This document shows positions 6,776 to 16,816 of a stretch of 37,811 bases of DNA, one piece after another. The notes beneath the pieces were generated by a model. The model searched no databases. It worked only from the letters and a program-made list of their open reading frames with translations, and had not been told where the DNA came from. The DNA lies in IMG/VR virus record IMGVR_UViG_3300036715_001581, positions 1 to 37,811 of that record, one strand, 5' to 3'. The stretch is from a virus. The position numbers and the translations under genes are program-made. Positions within the stretch are counted from its first letter, which is position 1, and every line of letters begins with the position of its first letter.

Positions 6776-9700
6776 TTATATTATTCCATTACCAGCATAA
6801 CCACGACCTATTATTGAACTTATTTGATATACATTTAAATGTAAAATTGATTGATTAGAACCAAAATCAGTAACTTGATCTGCTGTTGTATATTCATAAG
6901 TTGGAGTTGTTAAACCATTTATTGTTCTTACAATAGTTGTACCATTCATTATATCTATGGAATATAACTCTGTTGTTTCACCTAATGATACATCAGTGTA
7001 GCTATTCCATGATCCATTTATTCTTGTTCTTCTTGTCCAATTTATAGTAATATTACCAGCTGAATCACGACCACCACCTATTTGAACTGGTGAATATGGT
7101 TTTTGTGCTACTCCAGTATTTGTAAAGTTATAAATAGTTGAGTCATTTAATAACATTCCAAAACTTACTCCTGTATACTCTCTTGGTAAATTATATTCAG
7201 AAGATGGGCTATTTTCAATATATGTTGTTTTGTTTGTTAAAAGAATAAATCTTTCACCAATAGCATGACTTATCATAGCCCATTCTGTACCAAATTTACC
7301 TCTTAATAAACCTGTTAATTTATATGTATTTGTTGCTATTAATGTTGCATTTTTAAATTGTATTATCTCGCTTCCTATTAAACAAACATTTGAACCATTT
7401 AAAACTGAAATTTCAGTAACAGAAGATAATATGTTATTAGTTTTTACAATTACATCATTAATTTCATCAAAAATATTTCCAGAAGTAAAATTATTTAATA
7501 CTGTTGTAGTATTTCCTAATGTTGCTTGATTATTTATTGGAGTGCTAAATTTATTAAATGAACCACCACCATCTATTGATTTATAAATTTGGCAACCATT
7601 CCATCCAGGTAGATAACCAGAAGCTGATATATAAAAACCAACTTGATCATCTTGATCTCTTAAAATAGGTATATCTAATAACTGTAAATTAGTTGGTGTT
7701 TTAGTGCTAATTGTTGCATCTGTAGTAGGTATAGAAGAACCAGTAGAATTTTGTAAATATATAGTAGAGTCTTCTTCTACTGCCGAGTAAGTTATTATAT
7801 TTCCTTGATAATCTTGATCTACTAATCTAATATTATAAGTTATATTATTTTTAGTTACATTTATTATATCAGTAGGATCTAAATATAAATACTTATTAGA
7901 TAATGTAAATTTAAATGTTGTTCTTGATTGCCAGTAATTATATAAAGTAATATCTGAAATTGATTTTGCTTTATTAGAAGTTAATGCAATTGGTAACTGT
8001 ATTGATGAAGTATTTAAAGTTTTAGCAATTAATCTTCTGCTATATTGAGAACCAGTTTGATAATCAGCATTTAAATCCATATATGCAACTGTTATTTCTT
8101 CTGGTAAATCTAATTGTTGCATTCTATTTATGAATAATTGGTCTGGTAAATTAGAACCATAATTACAAGCTGATAAATCATCTTCTGTTATTGATAATAT
8201 TGAGTTATTTCCTCTTTTTATAAATTTTATTTTATTATCAGACTCAATTGCATCAAAAAAATATGCTGACATTAAACCCTCTATTGCAGCTCTTGCCGTC
8301 ATTTTATTTGCTAGTAAATATCCGCTTACTTTTTCATTTGATAGGCTTGTGACATCAATATCAGACGGAGATAATCCAGAATTTAAACAAATTTTAGATA
8401 CAACTTGATCTAATGATAAATCTGTATTTGATATATATTGAGTTATAGCTTGAATAAAAATATTTGAATTATAAGGATATGATGGATTGCCATATTCACC
8501 ATTTGAATAATTACTTGTAAAAAACATTCCATTTTTATAAAAAAATCCTTGTGCATTTTGACTTGAAAAAACACACACATTCTGTAATGGATCATTGGTT
8601 GTTTTTAATTGATTTACATAAGTAATAAAAATAGGTGTTCCATTAGTAAAATCATAAATCATAGGTGTTGTTTTATAATAACTAGAAATAGAAGCTGGAT
8701 TTGATTTTACATAAAAACCGTATAATTTATGATTACTACATGTAATACTTAAAAAAGAATCAGTTGTAGGAGTTGTATATACAGTTGATATAAAATTTAA
8801 ATCTAAATCATATTTAGTTAAAATTCCATTAATATCTAATGTATATATAAAATCATCTAATATATCCATTGATATTATTTGATTTGTTACATTTATTGTT
8901 ATAGGTGAATAAAATGATTGACCAGAACATTTTAATGATGTTAATCTATGAGTGTGAGTTGATGTTATTGAATTATAATAATCTGTAGCTATAAATAAAT
9001 TATTACTATTTTTAACTGAACACTCATAAAAACCTAGTAAATTACCAATAGTATTATCTAATGGAGGTAATAAATTAGTAATATCAACTATTGACATATC
9101 ATTAAATATTACATAAAATGAATATATAAAACTAGAGGAAGCTCCAAAAGCAATAATAGATCCATCGTTTGTTTTACATTTTTTATAACTATTTAATAAA
9201 TAAATATTATTACTTGGATCTAACCTTATCATTTGTTGATTAGATAACTGATCTGTTCCATTAGGAAAAATATTATATAAAGCAATATGACGTATATTAT
9301 TAATAAAATCATCTTGAGTTAAATAACCCTGTATAAAAACTTGTTGTTTAGTAGTATTTATTGTTCCAAAATCATAACCAATAATACTATAAAATTCAGA
9401 AAATAATCCCGAATCATTTGGTATATTTAATGGTAATGGTATATTATAAAATGAATTAGTGTTATATGTATCAGCTCCGTTATTTACAATCTCAAATTCT
9501 AAATTAGGTGTTCTATTTCCATAATTTGCTAATTGTAAATTATTAAATACTATATATGCTGTTCCTCTATATGCAGATGTTTTATTAACTCCTGCATATG
9601 ATTGAATTAATGCATCTGGCATTTGAGATTCAGTACCAAGATAAATAGTTATTCCATTTGCTATTTGAATTGAAGCCAATCCAGTAACAACATCCGTTGT

Positions 9701-10117
9701 TCCAACATTATATATTAATTTACCATTAGCCCAAATTTTACGAATACCTGTAATTGGACCCTCACAAATAGCAACTGCAAAAGATTGAGAATATGTATAT
9801 GTTACTGTTTCTTGAATTGGTGCACCTTTATTTCCTTGTTCTTGTGTTTGACTATTTGCTTTTTCAATTATAGGTGTAGACCATATAATATTACCAGATA
9901 ATCTAATCGTAGAATAAACAGTTGGCAAAGTTGTACCATATGTTGATGTGATTACTTTTAAATCACCTAGTTTTGGCCCATATTGTGTTGGTAATTTTTG
10001 AGGATCAACTAATGAGCCGACAGCAGATCCAATAGCCCATCCCATTTGTGCTCCTGTTGGTCCTCCATATATACCACCAATTACTGCTCCAACTGCTCCT
10101 AATACCATTGATGCCAT
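6776..10117 (-). CDS. gpJ/GTA-like tail hub (host specificity) protein
   Basis: At 1113 residues this is the central baseplate hub of a siphovirus tail. The N-terminus (GAVGAVIGGIYGGPTGAQMGWAIGSA, then PKLGDLKVITSTYGTTLPTVYS) is typical of hub proteins next to NlpC/P60 genes in alphaproteobacterial phages and gene transfer agents. Residues about 565-800 match the Phage-tail_3 style region (LSNEKVSGYLLANKMTARAAIE). Between them, about residues 240-560 form a long beta-rich insertion without family motifs, possibly a host-recognition domain. The C-terminal part has fibronectin-like segments (PYSPVQIGGGRDSAGNITINW). ATG 10117 is preceded by AAAGGA, three bases after the NlpC/P60 stop. Confidence 0.85.
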   Translation of the reverse strand: MASMVLGAVGAVIGGIYGGPTGAQMGWAIGSAVGSLVDPQKLPTQYGPKLGDLKVITSTYGTTLPTVYSTIRLSGNIIWSTPIIEKANSQTQEQGNKGAPIQETVTYTYSQSFAVAICEGPITGIRKIWANGKLIYNVGTTDVVTGLASIQIANGITIYLGTESQMPDALIQSYAGVNKTSAYRGTAYIVFNNLQLANYGNRTPNLEFEIVNNGADTYNTNSFYNIPLPLNIPNDSGLFSEFYSIIGYDFGTINTTKQQVFIQGYLTQDDFINNIRHIALYNIFPNGTDQLSNQQMIRLDPSNNIYLLNSYKKCKTNDGSIIAFGASSSFIYSFYVIFNDMSIVDITNLLPPLDNTIGNLLGFYECSVKNSNNLFIATDYYNSITSTHTHRLTSLKCSGQSFYSPITINVTNQIISMDILDDFIYTLDINGILTKYDLDLNFISTVYTTPTTDSFLSITCSNHKLYGFYVKSNPASISSYYKTTPMIYDFTNGTPIFITYVNQLKTTNDPLQNVCVFSSQNAQGFFYKNGMFFTSNYSNGEYGNPSYPYNSNIFIQAITQYISNTDLSLDQVVSKICLNSGLSPSDIDVTSLSNEKVSGYLLANKMTARAAIEGLMSAYFFDAIESDNKIKFIKRGNNSILSITEDDLSACNYGSNLPDQLFINRMQQLDLPEEITVAYMDLNADYQTGSQYSRRLIAKTLNTSSIQLPIALTSNKAKSISDITLYNYWQSRTTFKFTLSNKYLYLDPTDIINVTKNNITYNIRLVDQDYQGNIITYSAVEEDSTIYLQNSTGSSIPTTDATISTKTPTNLQLLDIPILRDQDDQVGFYISASGYLPGWNGCQIYKSIDGGGSFNKFSTPINNQATLGNTTTVLNNFTSGNIFDEINDVIVKTNNILSSVTEISVLNGSNVCLIGSEIIQFKNATLIATNTYKLTGLLRGKFGTEWAMISHAIGERFILLTNKTTYIENSPSSEYNLPREYTGVSFGMLLNDSTIYNFTNTGVAQKPYSPVQIGGGRDSAGNITINWTRRTRINGSWNSYTDVSLGETTELYSIDIMNGTTIVRTINGLTTPTYEYTTADQVTDFGSNQSILHLNVYQISSIIGRGYAGNGII

Positions 10118-10120
10118 TAT

Positions 10121-10543
10121 TTAATCCTTTAAATTTTTAAATCTAAAACAAGCAACTAATCTACGCTCCCATATTTTATCAAAGTCATGCTCTACAACTT
10201 TATTTACTTGTTGATAAGCATGTATGATTTTAATATTAGGTTTAACTTCTGATACAAAAGCGATATGTTGAGGTTCTGATGTAAATTTAAATATCATCAT
10301 ATCTCCTTGTTGTAAATCTTCAAAATCAATTTTTATTAATTGATTAATTACTGTTTTTTCAAATAATCCTTGACTAGGTATATTTGAATAACCCTTAATA
10401 TCATAAACATCTATATTTAAATCTTTTGCAGTACATATAATTAAACCTGCACAATCAACACCTACTCCTTTTAATCTACCCTGATGATGAAAAGGAGTGT
10501 TTATGTATTCTCTTGCTTTATTTATTATATCTATATTATTCAT
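10121..10543 (-). CDS. NlpC/P60 family peptidoglycan peptidase of the tail tip
   Basis: The 140-residue protein matches the phage NlpC/P60 cell-wall peptidase family. The catalytic cysteine is C31 in the D-C-A-G motif, with a candidate histidine at H93 (QHIAF) and a second polar position near H108. The order DUF2460, DUF2163, NlpC/P60, hub is a conserved tail-tip module. The enzyme is thought to open peptidoglycan locally during DNA entry. Its ATG overlaps the upstream stop (TAATG), so translation is coupled. Confidence 0.9.
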   Translation of the reverse strand: MNNIDIINKAREYINTPFHHQGRLKGVGVDCAGLIICTAKDLNIDVYDIKGYSNIPSQGLFEKTVINQLIKIDFEDLQQGDMMIFKFTSEPQHIAFVSEVKPNIKIIHAYQQVNKVVEHDFDKIWERRLVACFRFKNLKD

Positions 10544-11757
10544 TATTGTCCACTCATCAATTTATCATTTCCTGGTACTAAATTAAAACCACGAAAATTT
10601 ATTATATTATTATATCTATTATTACAAGTTGAATCAACTTTATCACATCCTGCTTTTATAATATAAGTATCTCCATTTTGTATATTATATGGCATTTGTT
10701 GAGCTAAAAAAACATATCCAGGATAATAATTTTTTATCTCCATTTCTAATTTATCATTTAATCCAGATGTCCAAGTTATTAATCCACCTTGGAAATATTC
10801 ACTTATTACTGATAATGTAATTACACCACCACCAATATATGTTCCACCACCTGTATCCCAAGTTGAGCCTGAAAAAGTAGCAACAAAACCATTTGAATAA
10901 GAAGTATTTTTATATTCTACTGGTGAAGTTCCTGGTATTATATCTAAAAATAAAGATGAATCTATTGATACAGAAAAATTATTTAAATCTATATAACCAA
11001 CATTAGCTGTATGTCCATTTAAATAATTCATTGAACCAGATATACCAGAAAATGTAATTTCTGTTCCTGCTGTAAAACCATGACTATTACATTGAATATA
11101 TGTTGTACTTCCAGCAGCAATATTTTGTATTGATTTTTGCACTGTTGAAGTAGTTTGAGTTAAAGATCCATCAACCCAAGAATGATTGTTAATTACAGCA
11201 GTTACTGAGCCATTAAATGTATATGGTGTCATATTTACACCACATTTAGAATCTCCTAAATTAGCAGTGCATGATGGAGTAAATAAACGACCTATAAATT
11301 GTTGTAAATACTGTGTCATACCTCTTAACTCTGCTGTAAATTGAGATCTACCAGTTTTAACTTCACCAATAGTTCCTCTTCTCATTATTAAAGAACCCAT
11401 TGTTAAATCTTCATAATTAACTATAAAGATTTCAATTTTAGCTAAATCCCATAATCCTGCTTTTATGTCTAATTCTGTTAAAAATGGACTATCTATCACA
11501 TCAACATAAGAAATAGGAATACCACCTAAATTTGCTGATACTTCTAAATTATCAACATCTAGTTTTGAAGTTGTTTTTATATTACTAGAATTTTGACCAG
11601 TTGATGCATAATAAACTATATCGTTAATTATTAAATCATGTGAGCAATCAGTAAAACCAAAAATTAGATTATCTAAACGGGTTACTTTCCAACATGTTGC
11701 TAATGTTGTGCTGTCTTGCTGTAAATGTTCTTTTAATTGACTTGATATTGTTTTCAT
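10543..11757 (-). CDS. DUF2163 tail-tip protein with an internal insertion
   Basis: The 404-residue protein is a DUF2163 (BR0599-type) baseplate component. The N-terminal half carries the family features: QQDSTTLATCWKVTRLDN, the LEVSANL region and the SCTANLGDSKCGV metal-site-like cysteines. A C-terminal CDKVDSTCNNRYNNIINFRG follows, as expected. Residues about 190-350 are a glycine/serine/threonine-rich beta insertion longer than usual for the family. It starts two bases after the DUF2460 stop and ends overlapping the peptidase start. Confidence 0.88.
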   Translation of the reverse strand: MKTISSQLKEHLQQDSTTLATCWKVTRLDNLIFGFTDCSHDLIINDIVYYASTGQNSSNIKTTSKLDVDNLEVSANLGGIPISYVDVIDSPFLTELDIKAGLWDLAKIEIFIVNYEDLTMGSLIMRRGTIGEVKTGRSQFTAELRGMTQYLQQFIGRLFTPSCTANLGDSKCGVNMTPYTFNGSVTAVINNHSWVDGSLTQTTSTVQKSIQNIAAGSTTYIQCNSHGFTAGTEITFSGISGSMNYLNGHTANVGYIDLNNFSVSIDSSLFLDIIPGTSPVEYKNTSYSNGFVATFSGSTWDTGGGTYIGGGVITLSVISEYFQGGLITWTSGLNDKLEMEIKNYYPGYVFLAQQMPYNIQNGDTYIIKAGCDKVDSTCNNRYNNIINFRGFNLVPGNDKLMSGQ

Positions 11758-11759
11758 AT

Positions 11760-12623
11760 TTATGTTCTTATCTCTACAATTTTTATATTACTTAATTGAA
11801 TTAAACCACCTGTTGTTACTTCATACTTTAAATTATCCATATCAAAACGAGCAGCTATATCAAATTCACCCTCACATGTTAAAGTATCTGTTAATTGAGG
11901 ATATTTAGCAACTTGACCTGTTGTTATAGAAGCTAAATTAGTTGCTAATATTGAAAATGTAGTTGTTGACAATATAGAATTTACAACACATACTGTTTTT
12001 TCCAATGTATTTCCAGTATTTAATGAAGATAAATAAATAATTTCACCACCAATAAAAGAATGTGGTAATGTTGTTGTTACTTCTGGATTAATTCCAATAG
12101 TAATACTAGCAATATTATAAAGTAAATCAGGAACAAATGTAACTATTCCATTTGTATAGTCTATTGATATATTAGATGGTAAAATACCAATAGGAATTAA
12201 TGTTGCATTTCTATATACTTTAATTGTTCCAACAACTGGTTTTTTAATTGATTTTTTATCATACATTGTACCAGTTGTATATGTTTTATATAATTGGTAA
12301 GTTGGAAAACCAGTACCTATACCACTATCTAATGTGCCATTTAATACTGTTATTTTATAATCTTGGAAATCTTTAAATCTAAAACCAAAAGCACGACCTT
12401 TCATTGACCTAAAAAAAGCAATGGTATCAGATATTGCATATTGAGAAGTTTGTGTCTGTAATCCTGATGTTATATCATAAGTTGCTCTTGATTGATTCCA
12501 GTTTTGATTACGTTGCTCAAAACCAGAATTTAACTGTATAACAGTAGTATTGTAGTCTGCACCACCAGAAGCCCAATAAGCCATCTCATCTGGAAATCTT
12601 GGTGACTCAATAAAAGTTGACAT
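11760..12623 (-). CDS. DUF2460 distal tail-like protein
   Basis: The 287-residue protein has the DUF2460 (TIGR02217) N-terminal hallmarks: SPRFPDEMAYWASGG, the stretch converting NQSRATYDI, and FRSMKGRAFGFRFKDFQDYK. It has a mid-protein insertion and the C-terminal FDIAARFDMDNLKYEV motif. The family acts at the distal tail, analogous to the GTA tail ring. It is the first gene of the tail-tip operon, with AAGGA upstream of ATG 12623, and is separated from the tape measure by a plus-strand insert of small genes. Confidence 0.9.
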   Translation of the reverse strand: MSTFIESPRFPDEMAYWASGGADYNTTVIQLNSGFEQRNQNWNQSRATYDITSGLQTQTSQYAISDTIAFFRSMKGRAFGFRFKDFQDYKITVLNGTLDSGIGTGFPTYQLYKTYTTGTMYDKKSIKKPVVGTIKVYRNATLIPIGILPSNISIDYTNGIVTFVPDLLYNIASITIGINPEVTTTLPHSFIGGEIIYLSSLNTGNTLEKTVCVVNSILSTTTFSILATNLASITTGQVAKYPQLTDTLTCEGEFDIAARFDMDNLKYEVTTGGLIQLSNIKIVEIRT

Positions 12624-12692
12624 ATTTTTAATTCCTTATTTTTATTATTATAACGATATTTAAAAAATAAATCAAATTTATTAAAATAATAG

Positions 12693-12720
12693 TTGACAAT
12701 AATTTAAAGTAGTTTAATAT
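12693..12720 (+). promoter_or_regulatory. Operator-type promoter for the small-membrane-protein insert
   Basis: TTGACA is at 12693-12698, the spacer is 16 bp, and TAATAT is at 12715-12720. The operator variant TTAAAGTAGTTTAA is at 12704-12717. AAAGGAGA precedes the first gene. Confidence 0.78.
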
Positions 12721-12749
12721 ATATATATAAACAACAAAGGAGAATTAAA

Positions 12750-12848
12750 ATGATTGCAATTACATTAATAATGGATGTTTTATTTATTTATTCAGTGATA
12801 TATTTAAAGAGAGTTTTTGTAAGAGATAATAGTAAAGTTATATTTTGA
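12750..12848 (+). CDS. Tiny membrane protein (32 residues)
   Basis: This is an ATG start with AAAGGAGA upstream and an operator-type promoter in front. The peptide is one hydrophobic helix (about residues 2-19, IAITLIMDVLFIYSVIYL) followed by a basic end. No family is recognised. The stop overlaps the TTG start of the next gene. Its own promoter and strong ribosome-binding site make it a real gene despite its size. Confidence 0.65.
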   Translation: MIAITLIMDVLFIYSVIYLKRVFVRDNSKVIF

Positions 12849-13126
12849 TTGATGAAAATTTTAAACAATTATTAATTAAAATAGAAAAACATAAATGGAA
12901 TACTTCTACAATTAAAATAAGAGAGAACAATATGCAAAATATATTAGATAAAGAAATAAATAAAAAAGATATTGAAATTAAAAAAATAAATAGAGATATT
13001 AAAATTATAAATGATAAAATAAATATTTTTGAAGAATTTATTAAAAATAAAAAATTAGAAGATGAATTTCAACTATATTATTTAAATAAGTTAGCTGATA
13101 AAATTTTTAATAAAGTGAGTAAATAA
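12845..13126 (+). CDS. Hypothetical coiled-coil protein
   Basis: The 93-residue protein is lysine-rich and strongly helical, with a likely coiled coil at about residues 33-70 (DKEINKKDIEIKKINRDI). The proposed TTG start at 12845 overlaps the upstream stop by four bases and would depend on coupling; ATG 12932, with AGAGAG upstream, is an alternative that still keeps most of the coiled coil. The family is unknown. It sits in a plus-strand block inserted between two tail genes of opposite direction. Confidence 0.6.
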   Translation: MIDENFKQLLIKIEKHKWNTSTIKIRENNMQNILDKEINKKDIEIKKINRDIKIINDKINIFEEFIKNKKLEDEFQLYYLNKLADKIFNKVSK

Positions 13127-13127
13127 C

Positions 13128-13289
13128 ATGAATAATAAACCAGATTCACATTACGATAATCAATTTAATATAGTAAAAAAAGAAAACAATAAAATTAATT
13201 ATTTAATTAAAAATACTAACTATGAATTAAAGATATTATTAGTTTATATTTTTATGTTTGTAATAATATCTTTAATTACAGGAGTATAA
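13128..13289 (+). CDS. Small tail-anchored membrane protein (53 residues)
   Basis: ATG 13128 follows directly on the stop of the previous gene. The first 33 residues are hydrophilic, and residues about 34-52 form a C-terminal membrane helix (LKILLVYIFMFVIISLITGV). The layout is that of a C-tail-anchored protein facing the cytoplasm. No family is recognised. Confidence 0.6.
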   Translation: MNNKPDSHYDNQFNIVKKENNKINYLIKNTNYELKILLVYIFMFVIISLITGV

Positions 13290-13291
13290 CA

Positions 13292-13360
13292 ATGAGAATA
13301 TTATTAGTAAATACTATTACTGCATTAATTCTAATTTATGTTATCCATTTCTTTTCATAG
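13292..13360 (+). CDS. Tiny membrane peptide (22 residues) overlapping the tape measure 3' end
   Basis: ATG 13292 is preceded by GGAG at the right distance. The peptide is a single hydrophobic helix (ILLVNTITALILIYVIHFF). Its last 20 bases overlap the convergent end of the tape measure gene. It is likely the last gene of the insert, but at 22 residues chance cannot be excluded. Confidence 0.45.
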   Translation: MRILLVNTITALILIYVIHFFS

Positions 13361-16300
13361 CTCTTTGTAATTCAGCTCCTGCCATTGTGGCCATTTGTGA
13401 TTGAGTTCTTAAATCAGGAGCTTGATTCATTATAAAATTAATGCTAGAATGAACACTTCCTGATTGTTGATATTTTGGATTATTATATTTAGCAGGTACA
13501 ATAGCTTCACCTTTATGTATTTTTGCTATTTGGTCATTAGGTACATAATTAGTACCAACATCAAATGATGCTAAGCTACCAATCCATGATGCTGCACTAC
13601 TAACCATACTACCCATACCTCCACCTGAACCACCACCAGAGCTACTAAACATTGAACCTAATGAGCTAAATATAGAACTAAATGAGTCACCCAATCCACT
13701 AAAAAACTTACTAAACATACTACTTATAGAATCAAACATTGGAGATAATTTTGATATAATAGAAGTAGATAAATCAGCACCACCAGTTGCAGGTGTATCT
13801 GTACTTGATTTGCTTGATTTACCATTAATTAAATCACTAAAAAACCCACCAATTCCAGCACCAGAACCAGTTTTACCATCAACAGTTCCAAATAATCTTT
13901 CTGCTAGCTTTTGAGCAACCATTTTATTAAGCATTGCTGTAACACTACTAATCATTTCTTTAATACTATCTTTAAATGATTTTTTACCAGATTCTAAATC
14001 TTCAATAATAGTAGCAAAACTATTTTTAAATCCATCAGTAATTGTTTGTGCATCTTTGTTTGCTTCAACAGCTATACTATTATAAATCTCACCCATCTTT
14101 ACAGCATGTTCTCTTGATGCAGCTAAAATCTCATCATTTATTTTTAATTCTTCTTTTTCATTACCTTTCTCTAATGCAAGTTTACTATTTAAAGTATCTT
14201 TTAAAGCAGTATATTTTGCTTCTTCTGTCTTTAAATCCATTTGTAAAGATTCTTCATTACTTATTTTATGTAATGATAATAACCTTTCTTGATTTAATTT
14301 TTCTAATGAATATTTTAAATCTAAATCAGCTTGTTTGTTTTTTGCTTGTGATAATGCAATATTATCACTACGAGCGTCTTTTTCATTGTTTAATGCTCTT
14401 GTATTAGCTTTAATTGCATCAGTTTCTTGTAATTTAAGTAAATTAATTTGACCCTGTAAAGTAGCAACCTCAGCCATGTTTTTTGTTTTTTCAGCAGTAG
14501 TATCATATTTTTTACTTTGAGCAAAAGCTTTTTCTTTCTCTTTAATTTTAATTTGAGCTTCAAAATCTGCTGTTGTAATTTTTGCTTTTTCAGCATAATA
14601 CTCTTCTAATGTTATTTTATTATGTTTAAATAAGTCATCATTTACTTCCTGTTCTTGTTTAGCATTTTCTCTTTGTAAAGATAAATCACTCTCCATTTGA
14701 GCTTTTTGTAAAGCAAAATCAGCATCTGCTTGTGGTGATACTTTACCAGCTTTACCAGTTGTTTTATTTGGATGTTTAGGAATTATTAAATCAGAAGAAG
14801 ATTTCTTCTTTTTATAATCATCAGTTTTTTTTATTAATTCATCAATTGCTTTTTTATAATCAGCGTTTACTTTTTCACCTGCTTTTTTTATATCATCAGC
14901 ACCCTCTAATGCTGCCTCTTTTGTTTTTGTCCATTGTTCTAATGGTTTTCCTGATGCAGCTAAATTAATACCTCTTTGTTTTGCTTCTTCGTTTGCTTGT
15001 GCTCTATCCTCTAAACTTTTACCTAATGAATTTTTACCAAAAACCTGAACTGTACTAGCTAATGCTTTATCACTTACAGCTGCAACTTTATTAGTTAATG
15101 CAATTGTTCCACCAATAACAACTTTTAATGCATTAACAATATCATCAACTATATCTCTAATAGCAGAAAAAACAATTTTTAGTGCAGCAACAAAACCAGT
15201 AAAAATTTGCATTGCTGTACCCATTTTACTTATTTTGTCTTTTCCTTGGTCTATTCCACCATTTACATCATTTAATATAGCATGTGCTAGATCAAGTACT
15301 ATTACAATAATATCGCCAATTAAGCCAAAAACCTGACCTAAAAATCCTTTTGTTTCATTCCATAATGCAATCATACCATTTATAAAAGATTGGTCGCTAT
15401 CTAGGTATTCTCCCATTTTTATAACCCAAGAGATAACAGATTTTACACCATTAACTATCTCATCTCCTAATAATTTACCAATAGTATTTAATAATGCTAC
15501 AATAGGTCTAAATGAGTCAGTAAATTCACCAGTATCGATATTATATACAGATTTTAATAATTCCTTTAATTTTAATAGTGATCCATTTAGACCGTTTGAT
15601 ATTTCATACTCGAACATTTGAAAAACGTCATGTAAGGCATTAAACATACCTGCTAGCCCGTTTGCTTGTGCTTCACCAGATAAAGCAAATGCTTTAAATT
15701 GTTTCTCTAAAAATTCATAAGCTTTACCAGTTTTTATTGCAGTTAAATATTCTTCATGTAAAGCACTACCATGACCTAAACCTAATGCACTTGATAATGT
15801 ATTTGCTCTACCAATCAATACATCTTTATAATCTCGCATTAATTGATCTTGACCCATTCCCAAAGATTTACCAACAACAGATGCATATCCAGCCATTGTC
15901 CTTGCTTGATCTAAATTCATACCAGCACCAGCAGATGGAGCAATTGCCATTTTAAATGTTTCTGCTAATTCTTTTGTTGTTAAACCTAATCTTATAGCAT
16001 CTCTTTGTAATTTTTTAACTTGTTCGCTTGATATTTCAACAGATTTATTAAAAGCATCTTGTCCCTCTAATATTTTACCATTAGCATCTTTTATTGTATA
16101 CATATCAGATACAAGACCAGCTATACCATTTTTAGTGGTATCTATATCCATTCTTAACTCTAATGAATTTTTAAATAATTCAAATATACCCTCTCCTATT
16201 TTTTCTATTGCTTTTAATCCAACTTCTAATGCAACTAATTCTAATGCTGCATCTTTAATGGCGTGTTTCATTCCACTAAAAGAATCATGACTTACAGTGC

Positions 16301-16544
16301 TAATTGCTCTTGTATGAGAACTTACAGCAGATAGATGTGATGTCATACCTGATAATGAGCTTGATACACTACTTGCACCAGAAGAAGTTGTAGTTGATAA
16401 TCTCGCTATATCTGCTCTCATACTATCAATAGCAGTTTTAAATGATACTGATACTTGTGCAGATATATTAGCAATTTTTTTAATTTCTGCTATTGCTTGA
16501 CTTGCATCAGCTATAATACTAATTTTTATATCTTCGTTTGACAT
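13341..16544 (-). CDS. Tail tape measure protein
   Basis: The 1067-residue protein sets tail length and helps DNA ejection. It has an N-terminal helical segment (DIKISIIADASQAIAEIKKIA), hydrophobic stretches around 390-425 (FGLIGDIIVIVLDLAHAIL) and 445-490, long coiled coils at about 610-820, and the lambda-family C-terminal block (FKNSFATIIEDLESGKKSFKD, KMVAQKLAERLFG). A serine/glycine-rich tail ends with the common NQAPDLRTQSQMATMAGAELQRAM segment. It follows the G/GT chaperone gene, as in lambda, and overlaps its stop by one base. Confidence 0.92.
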   Translation of the reverse strand: MSNEDIKISIIADASQAIAEIKKIANISAQVSVSFKTAIDSMRADIARLSTTTSSGASSVSSSLSGMTSHLSAVSSHTRAISTVSHDSFSGMKHAIKDAALELVALEVGLKAIEKIGEGIFELFKNSLELRMDIDTTKNGIAGLVSDMYTIKDANGKILEGQDAFNKSVEISSEQVKKLQRDAIRLGLTTKELAETFKMAIAPSAGAGMNLDQARTMAGYASVVGKSLGMGQDQLMRDYKDVLIGRANTLSSALGLGHGSALHEEYLTAIKTGKAYEFLEKQFKAFALSGEAQANGLAGMFNALHDVFQMFEYEISNGLNGSLLKLKELLKSVYNIDTGEFTDSFRPIVALLNTIGKLLGDEIVNGVKSVISWVIKMGEYLDSDQSFINGMIALWNETKGFLGQVFGLIGDIIVIVLDLAHAILNDVNGGIDQGKDKISKMGTAMQIFTGFVAALKIVFSAIRDIVDDIVNALKVVIGGTIALTNKVAAVSDKALASTVQVFGKNSLGKSLEDRAQANEEAKQRGINLAASGKPLEQWTKTKEAALEGADDIKKAGEKVNADYKKAIDELIKKTDDYKKKKSSSDLIIPKHPNKTTGKAGKVSPQADADFALQKAQMESDLSLQRENAKQEQEVNDDLFKHNKITLEEYYAEKAKITTADFEAQIKIKEKEKAFAQSKKYDTTAEKTKNMAEVATLQGQINLLKLQETDAIKANTRALNNEKDARSDNIALSQAKNKQADLDLKYSLEKLNQERLLSLHKISNEESLQMDLKTEEAKYTALKDTLNSKLALEKGNEKEELKINDEILAASREHAVKMGEIYNSIAVEANKDAQTITDGFKNSFATIIEDLESGKKSFKDSIKEMISSVTAMLNKMVAQKLAERLFGTVDGKTGSGAGIGGFFSDLINGKSSKSSTDTPATGGADLSTSIISKLSPMFDSISSMFSKFFSGLGDSFSSIFSSLGSMFSSSGGGSGGGMGSMVSSAASWIGSLASFDVGTNYVPNDQIAKIHKGEAIVPAKYNNPKYQQSGSVHSSINFIMNQAPDLRTQSQMATMAGAELQRAMKRNG

Positions 16545-16816
16545 TATATCATTCTTACCTTTATTTTTTTATTTTTATTTACATCATGAGGTATATCTTT
16601 TAATAATTCGTGAATGCTTTCTTGTGTATTTTCTATTTTTTTCTTCTTTTTATTTTCAAATCCCATAAATCCTTTAACTAAAAGATGTAAAGGTGGATTA
16701 TCAGCAAAATATTCATTCATAGAGATAAGACGGGGTATATCCATACATTCCTCAATATACTCCCATGTCCATCCAGTGCAAACGATTAAATGAGAGTATA
16801 TTTCACCCCAATTTAT
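16544..16816 (-). CDS. gpT-like tail chaperone domain, read by -1 frameshift from gene G
   Basis: This frame has no independent role as a free gene. It continues in frame from the A-AAA-AAA site at 16822-16816 through a conserved segment (INWGEIYSHLIVCTGWTWEY, then IEECMDIPRLISMNEYFADN and PPLHLL) and ends beside the tape measure start. Fused to the 106 residues of G it would give a 196-residue GT protein. The WTWEYIEE...PRL...N.YFADNPP pattern is typical of T-domains of tail assembly chaperones. A start at ATG 16744 would lack this conserved part and has no good ribosome-binding site, which favours frameshifting. Confidence 0.82.
   Translation of the reverse strand: MNWGEIYSHLIVCTGWTWEYIEECMDIPRLISMNEYFADNPPLHLLVKGFMGFENKKKKKIENTQESIHELLKDIPHDVNKNKKIKVRMI

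Noticed and set aside
14042-14407. Open frame on the plus strand inside the tape measure gene (also 14390-14596 on the minus strand and 15737-15955)
   Set aside because: Low-complexity translations opposite or out of frame to a well-supported gene; no ribosome-binding site or family features.
16544-16744. Independent 66-residue gene starting at ATG 16744
   Set aside because: The conserved T-domain extends upstream of this ATG in the same frame to the slippery site, so the frameshift product explains it better.
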